Origin: Brachionus koreanus
Taxonomy: Eukaryota; Rotifera; Eurotatoria; Ploima; Brachionidae
Length of the DNA: 64,000 nt
Direction: 5' to 3'
Assembly (NCBI GenBank): GCA_016987375.1
Contig: PJRA01000493.1
Coordinates: forward strand, 287,852 to 351,851
The notes beneath the pieces were generated by a model, which saw only the letters and a list, made by a program, of their open reading frames with translations, was not told where the DNA came from and made no database searches. Below, in pieces: positions 60,601 to 64,000 of the stretch (position 1 is its first letter; every line of letters begins with the position of its first letter). The translations under genes and the position numbers were made by a program.

Positions 60601-62997
60601 GATGATTTTTTTTTAAGATATTATTTCAACATCGAGTATTTAACTCTTAATTAAGAATAGAAAGAAAGCCAAGTTTAAAAAAAAATTTATGAAAGTACAC
60701 TTAACATTCAAAGGTCGGAGGGGTCTATTGAACCTCTTTTGTTACTTCTTTTCTTTGTTTTTTATTTAATCTTATCTTAAATCTTATATATATATATATA
60801 TATATATATTTCAACTCAATCAAAAAGACCAAAGGTCAAACCCAATAGAGGGATGATTGAGCTCATTTATTTATAAGAAATAAAATACAATATTGAATAT
60901 AATAATAAGATAATCATTATAATTATATCAAAGTTACAAAAAATAGTACAAAATTTTATAAAATTTAAATTAATATTATTGCTAATTCTACACTTAAAAA
61001 ATGAAGATCATCAATTAGGAATAGGTTGATAAAATTAGAAAAAAAATAATCAAATGTTTTTATAATTTAATCGTTAAATTTTCCTTCGAAGGAACAAGGT
61101 AATCATTAACATTCCTATCTTATCTAACCCAATTTTTTCTTAAATAATATAAAAATTACTTAATTTTTATTACATAAATATTTTATTTTCATTGAAAAAA
61201 AGTAAAAAAACGAGTCAAATAAAAAGGGTCCAAAAATCCCTCTGGTCTTTGAGTGTAAAAAAATGTGAAGTTACTTGGGGGTAAGCAGTCGTGTCTTCTT
61301 TTTTTAAATAAAATTTAGAATTTTTAAATTACCTTTGTATTTTGATAGCAGCTCGTCGTTGATCTTCTCTCTTTGCTATTTCGTCAAGATCAAACTCTTT
61401 TACATAGTTTCGACCAAATGTTGTTCCTTTAAAAATCGAAGGTATATGAACCATTTGTTTGATCTCATTGAATTTAGCCTGAGCCATTTGTTCCTTTTGC
61501 TAGAAAAATGTTAAATAAAATATAAAAAAAGGATTTTTTATTGTACTGGATCTTGGATTGTTCGTGCAGTAGGCAATGGTCTTCCTTCATATACATATTC
61601 ATTGTATTTTTTGCAAATTTGGTTTCCTGTCAGACGGAAGGCATGTGTTTTCGTTTTCTGTGTAACATCAGATTCTTTGGTAATTGTTGAAAAATTGGTA
61701 TTTGAAGGACATTTATAACTTAAAATAAATTTCGATTATGAAATAAAATTAAATCTCTTGACTACTTTTCTTCAGTATTTTCTTCATTATTATTATTCTC
61801 ATCTGCTTCATCAGATTTATTCCACCGGTTATAAGTGTTAATATTTATAGGTCTACCCATAGGAGTAATTTGAGTATTAATTGGTTTCTTAGAATCACAA
61901 TCTTTGTTGTATTCAACTAAATTATAGTTTTCGCTTCTAATATCTGGCTTTAGACCTTCGACTACAAGTGTTTCTCTTATAGGAGCTTGTTCCAACTCGA
62001 GTAGATCCTTTACTAGGCTTATGTCTTCAGGTTGCCAAACATTCAATGCTAGACAAGCAAAAAAAAATATTTATATTTTTAATTTTATGAAAAAAATAAA
62101 CCATTCGTATCTAAATCTTTCCTTTTCATTTCTAGAATTTGTTCATAGACTGTAGATCGTGTTCCATATTTTGATTCAGGTCTAGGTATAGATGGATTAG
62201 TTCTATAAAGTTTGGACTGCTGTTTATTGTAGTTTGGATCAAAAACTGGAAATCCATTTACTCTTAAAAAAAAATTATAATAATTTACCCTTTGTTCTTA
62301 CTAATTTAATTCCAAATTTTTACTTTTGATAGTTAGAATCAATATTTTCGAAAGGTATAAATTCCAAATTTTTCAATTGACCATTATTTTGAGGAGTCAT
62401 TATTTGTACCGGGACAAAGTCATTTATGCCAATTCTAGCTCCAAATTGAGGATCATAGTTCGATAATAAAATTTCTCTTAGACCAACCGTTTGATCTGGA
62501 TCAGAAACTGTCTCGGTAGCAAGAGAATTGAAATTTTTTCGGTGCAAATTCTCGTTTTTATTCTCGTCGTTTACATAGGTCAAATGAAATATATCGTTTC
62601 TCTGATGAACAAATGATGGACTTGGCGCCCTCGGGTATTTGCAGCATTCGCATTCATTGATTTCTTTGTGCAGACACTCCAAAGCTTTTTCTGTTTTGAC
62701 CGTAGCAGTCTCAGTCATATTATCAGTCGTTGAATCACTTTGTTTAGCTTCTTGATTATTTAACTGTTCGCTTGTTGTTATTTGCGTTTTTGTTTTGTCT
62801 TCTAAGTTTTCAGATTTCTCTTCTGACGATCCATCAGCTGTCTTTTCTTTAATTTTAGCAACAAAAGTTACATATTTAACTTCTTTTCCATCAGAACAAC
62901 TGCTTGTTGATTCTTTTGGTTGATTTTTTTGCCGTGAAATGCTTCTTGATTGCTTCAATTTTTCAGATAGTTCCTCATTATTTTGTTCTTCATCAAT
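57691..62997 (-). CDS. IQ-motif coiled-coil protein, 5' end not found
   Basis: Eleven exons in consistent phase: 62997-62324, 62262-62102, 62048-61766, 61718-61547, 61499-61333, 58879-58667, 58616-58496, 58432-58288, 58234-58100, 58048-57890 and 57836-57691; 791 residues plus a missing N-terminus (the first exon begins after TTTGTATAG and has no early in-frame ATG). The N-terminal third is acidic and disordered (Glu/Lys/Thr-rich). There is one IQ-like motif across exons 5-6 (AAIKIQRQFREH) and a clear one in exon 7 (AATCIQRWVRGWMVRKE), separated by a Lys/Glu coiled coil (NELQKRKQKKEALMMEKKQR). A folded-looking C-terminal region follows (DNVDWSSFTTHYRKTILRIL, FNFVDLHPNTDEVQEAKLNV, STWINPVVGGEDALRLRG). 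IQ motifs bind calmodulin. The layout recalls axonemal or centrosomal proteins, but I cannot name the family. Confidence 0.8.
60704..61256 (+). mobile_element. MITE family 1 copy carrying an insertion
   Basis: Left end TAACATTCAAAGGTCGGAGG, then TTGTTACTTC, TTTGTTTTTTATTTAAT; right end AACGAGTCAAATAAAAAGGG, TCCCTCTGGTCTTTGAGTGT, then A. Flanking TA dinucleotides fit a TA target duplication. At 553 bp it is more than twice the length of the copy at 33483, because other sequence has inserted after the left end (next feature). Confidence 0.75.
60785..60890 (-). mobile_element. LINE 3'-end fragment with (TA)n tail nested in MITE
   Basis: Read on the minus strand: ATGAGCTCAATCATCCCTCT, ATTGGGTTTGACCTTTGGTC, TTTTTGATTGAGTTG, then a (TA)n run at 60785-60809. 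A short motif ending in a microsatellite, within another repeat, is typical of a non-LTR element 3' end. The 5' limit is uncertain. Confidence 0.45.
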
Positions 62998-64000
62998 CTA
63001 TACAAAAGAATTAAACAAGATTTCATCATTTTATCAGAATTTAATAAAAATTATTTCTATTGAAAGATAGTTAGAAAAAGTAAGACAAAAATATTTTTAT
63101 ACAAAAGAAATGATTGTTTCCATCTGATTTTAAAGAAATCAAATTTCATTATTTAATGATTGGAAAAAAGTTAATTTAATCATCTAATAAAATAATAAAT
63201 AAATTAAATAGGGAAGAAATTATCTAATTGTAAAATGCATTCAATCTTCAAATTATTACTGACATGACCAAAATTTGATTCAGATTTAGTCAAAAGTCAT
63301 TTTATACTCCAATTCAAATTTGACTTTAAATTTTTTTACCATTTTACTAAAAAAAACGTGTTTTTATTTTTAGTTTTCGGTTCCTGTAAATTTGTACATT
63401 TAGGTAAGCTTCTCTTAATTCTTATTCAATTTTATGATTATTTTTATATAATTTTTCTTCCTATATTTTAATTTTATAGACATCATGTCTATTTATATCA
63501 AAATTTAAAAAATTTTCCAAAAAATTAATCTTCCGATTATTTTTGGTATTAAAAATCAACATTTTTGGTTCTAAATAATTAATTTTTGGTATTAAGATAA
63601 ATATTTGCCTGAAGAAACTGTAATTTAATAGGAAATTTATGGAATTATTTATTTATTGAAATAATTTCTCTGAGTTTGAAGATTTAGATATAATTGAAAT
63701 TAATAATTAAATTGACCAAATACTATCATCGAAGCAACACCTAGAAAATCTGGAAAAAATTAGTCCCATAAACCAACTCTTTTAGAAGAAACAATTTTAG
63801 ATAGTTAAACTCAAACAAGTTGAACTTATCTTTATTAAAATCATTGATAAGATCACTATTTGATTATTAATTTATTATAATAAGCGTCGGAACATCAAAA
63901 ATAAAAGCCTTCCTTAAAAGCTTTTCCAATTAGACACTAAGTCCTAAAGCTGGAAGCAATCGAAAACAGCTCAACTAGCTTGTTTGTAAAATTAAACAAA
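62998..64000. other. Upstream region of the IQ-motif gene, nothing resolved
   Basis: The missing first exon(s) of the minus-strand gene should lie here or beyond the window. No ORF of useful length, no clear donor paired with an ATG, and no recognised repeat. Confidence 0.4.

Larger units (their letters stand above)
58880..61332. other. 2.45-kb intron of the IQ-motif gene
   Basis: Exceptionally long for this window. Holds the MITE copy at 60704-61256 with a nested LINE tail; the rest is AT-rich and unassigned. Confidence 0.6.

Noticed and set aside
1..64000. CRISPR arrays, bacterial operons or riboswitches
   Set aside because: The window is clearly eukaryotic (spliceosomal introns, animal genes) and no regularly spaced short repeats are present.

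Overview
This window is very AT-rich eukaryotic DNA with short spliceosomal introns (mostly 40-60 bp, GT..AG). It carries animal-type genes: a RhoGAP-START protein of the DLC1/STARD13 family, SPAG1, a two-domain MOCOS, mitochondrial CARS2 and AGK. CR1/Jockey-like LINE, RTE-like LINE and mariner remnants are scattered between and inside the genes. Base composition, compact introns and gene content fit a small protostome, plausibly a monogonont rotifer of the Brachionus type. The phylum is an inference. There are three assembly gaps (6751-6825, 30489-30491, 37242-37638).

Layout. 1-720: dead LINE 3' end. 2086-2331 (+): small secreted Arg/Gly-rich protein. 2427-3541 (-): PPP1R7/SDS22. 3668-8271 (-): farnesyl diphosphate synthase with a 3.4-kb intron. 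8652-10265 (+): acylglycerol kinase homologue whose GGDG nucleotide motif reads GGNA. 10735-11022: SINE. 11323-12930 (+): RRP8. 13046-13413 (+): DPH3. 13.4-23.8 kb: no intact gene; palindromic MITEs and LINE/MITE remnants. 23812-35078 (+): DLC1-like RhoGAP-START gene of nine exons, whose long introns hold a mariner copy split by a MITE, a 0.9-kb inverted-repeat element, a SINE with a 15-bp target duplication and another MITE. 36.3-40.0 kb: LINE graveyard. 40258-44211 (-): SPAG1, nine exons. 46377-48245 (+): divergent SLC5-like transporter. 49413-51437 (+): CARS2, five exons. 52321-54861 (+): MOCOS, intronless. 55918-56295 (-): unrecognised Asn/Pro-rich protein. 57691-62997 (-): IQ-motif protein, eleven visible exons, 5' end beyond what I could resolve.

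How the genes relate. They are mostly unrelated housekeeping genes: isoprenoid synthesis, mitochondrial import/lipid and translation, rRNA and tRNA/eEF2 modification, Moco sulfuration, cilia assembly and Rho signalling. Two same-strand pairs, FPPS>PPP1R7 and RRP8>DPH3, are only 115-126 bp apart. Each gap has an AATAAA and an acceptor-like TTTAG close to the downstream ATG, and several other genes also have such an acceptor within about 20 nt of the ATG. This looks like spliced-leader trans-splicing with small operons, or else short 5'UTR introns. Introns that are long here are mostly those carrying recognisable transposons. The most interesting items are the predicted kinase-dead AGK, the operon-like signatures, the near-perfect 368-bp palindrome at 18.2-18.6 kb and the nested transposons.
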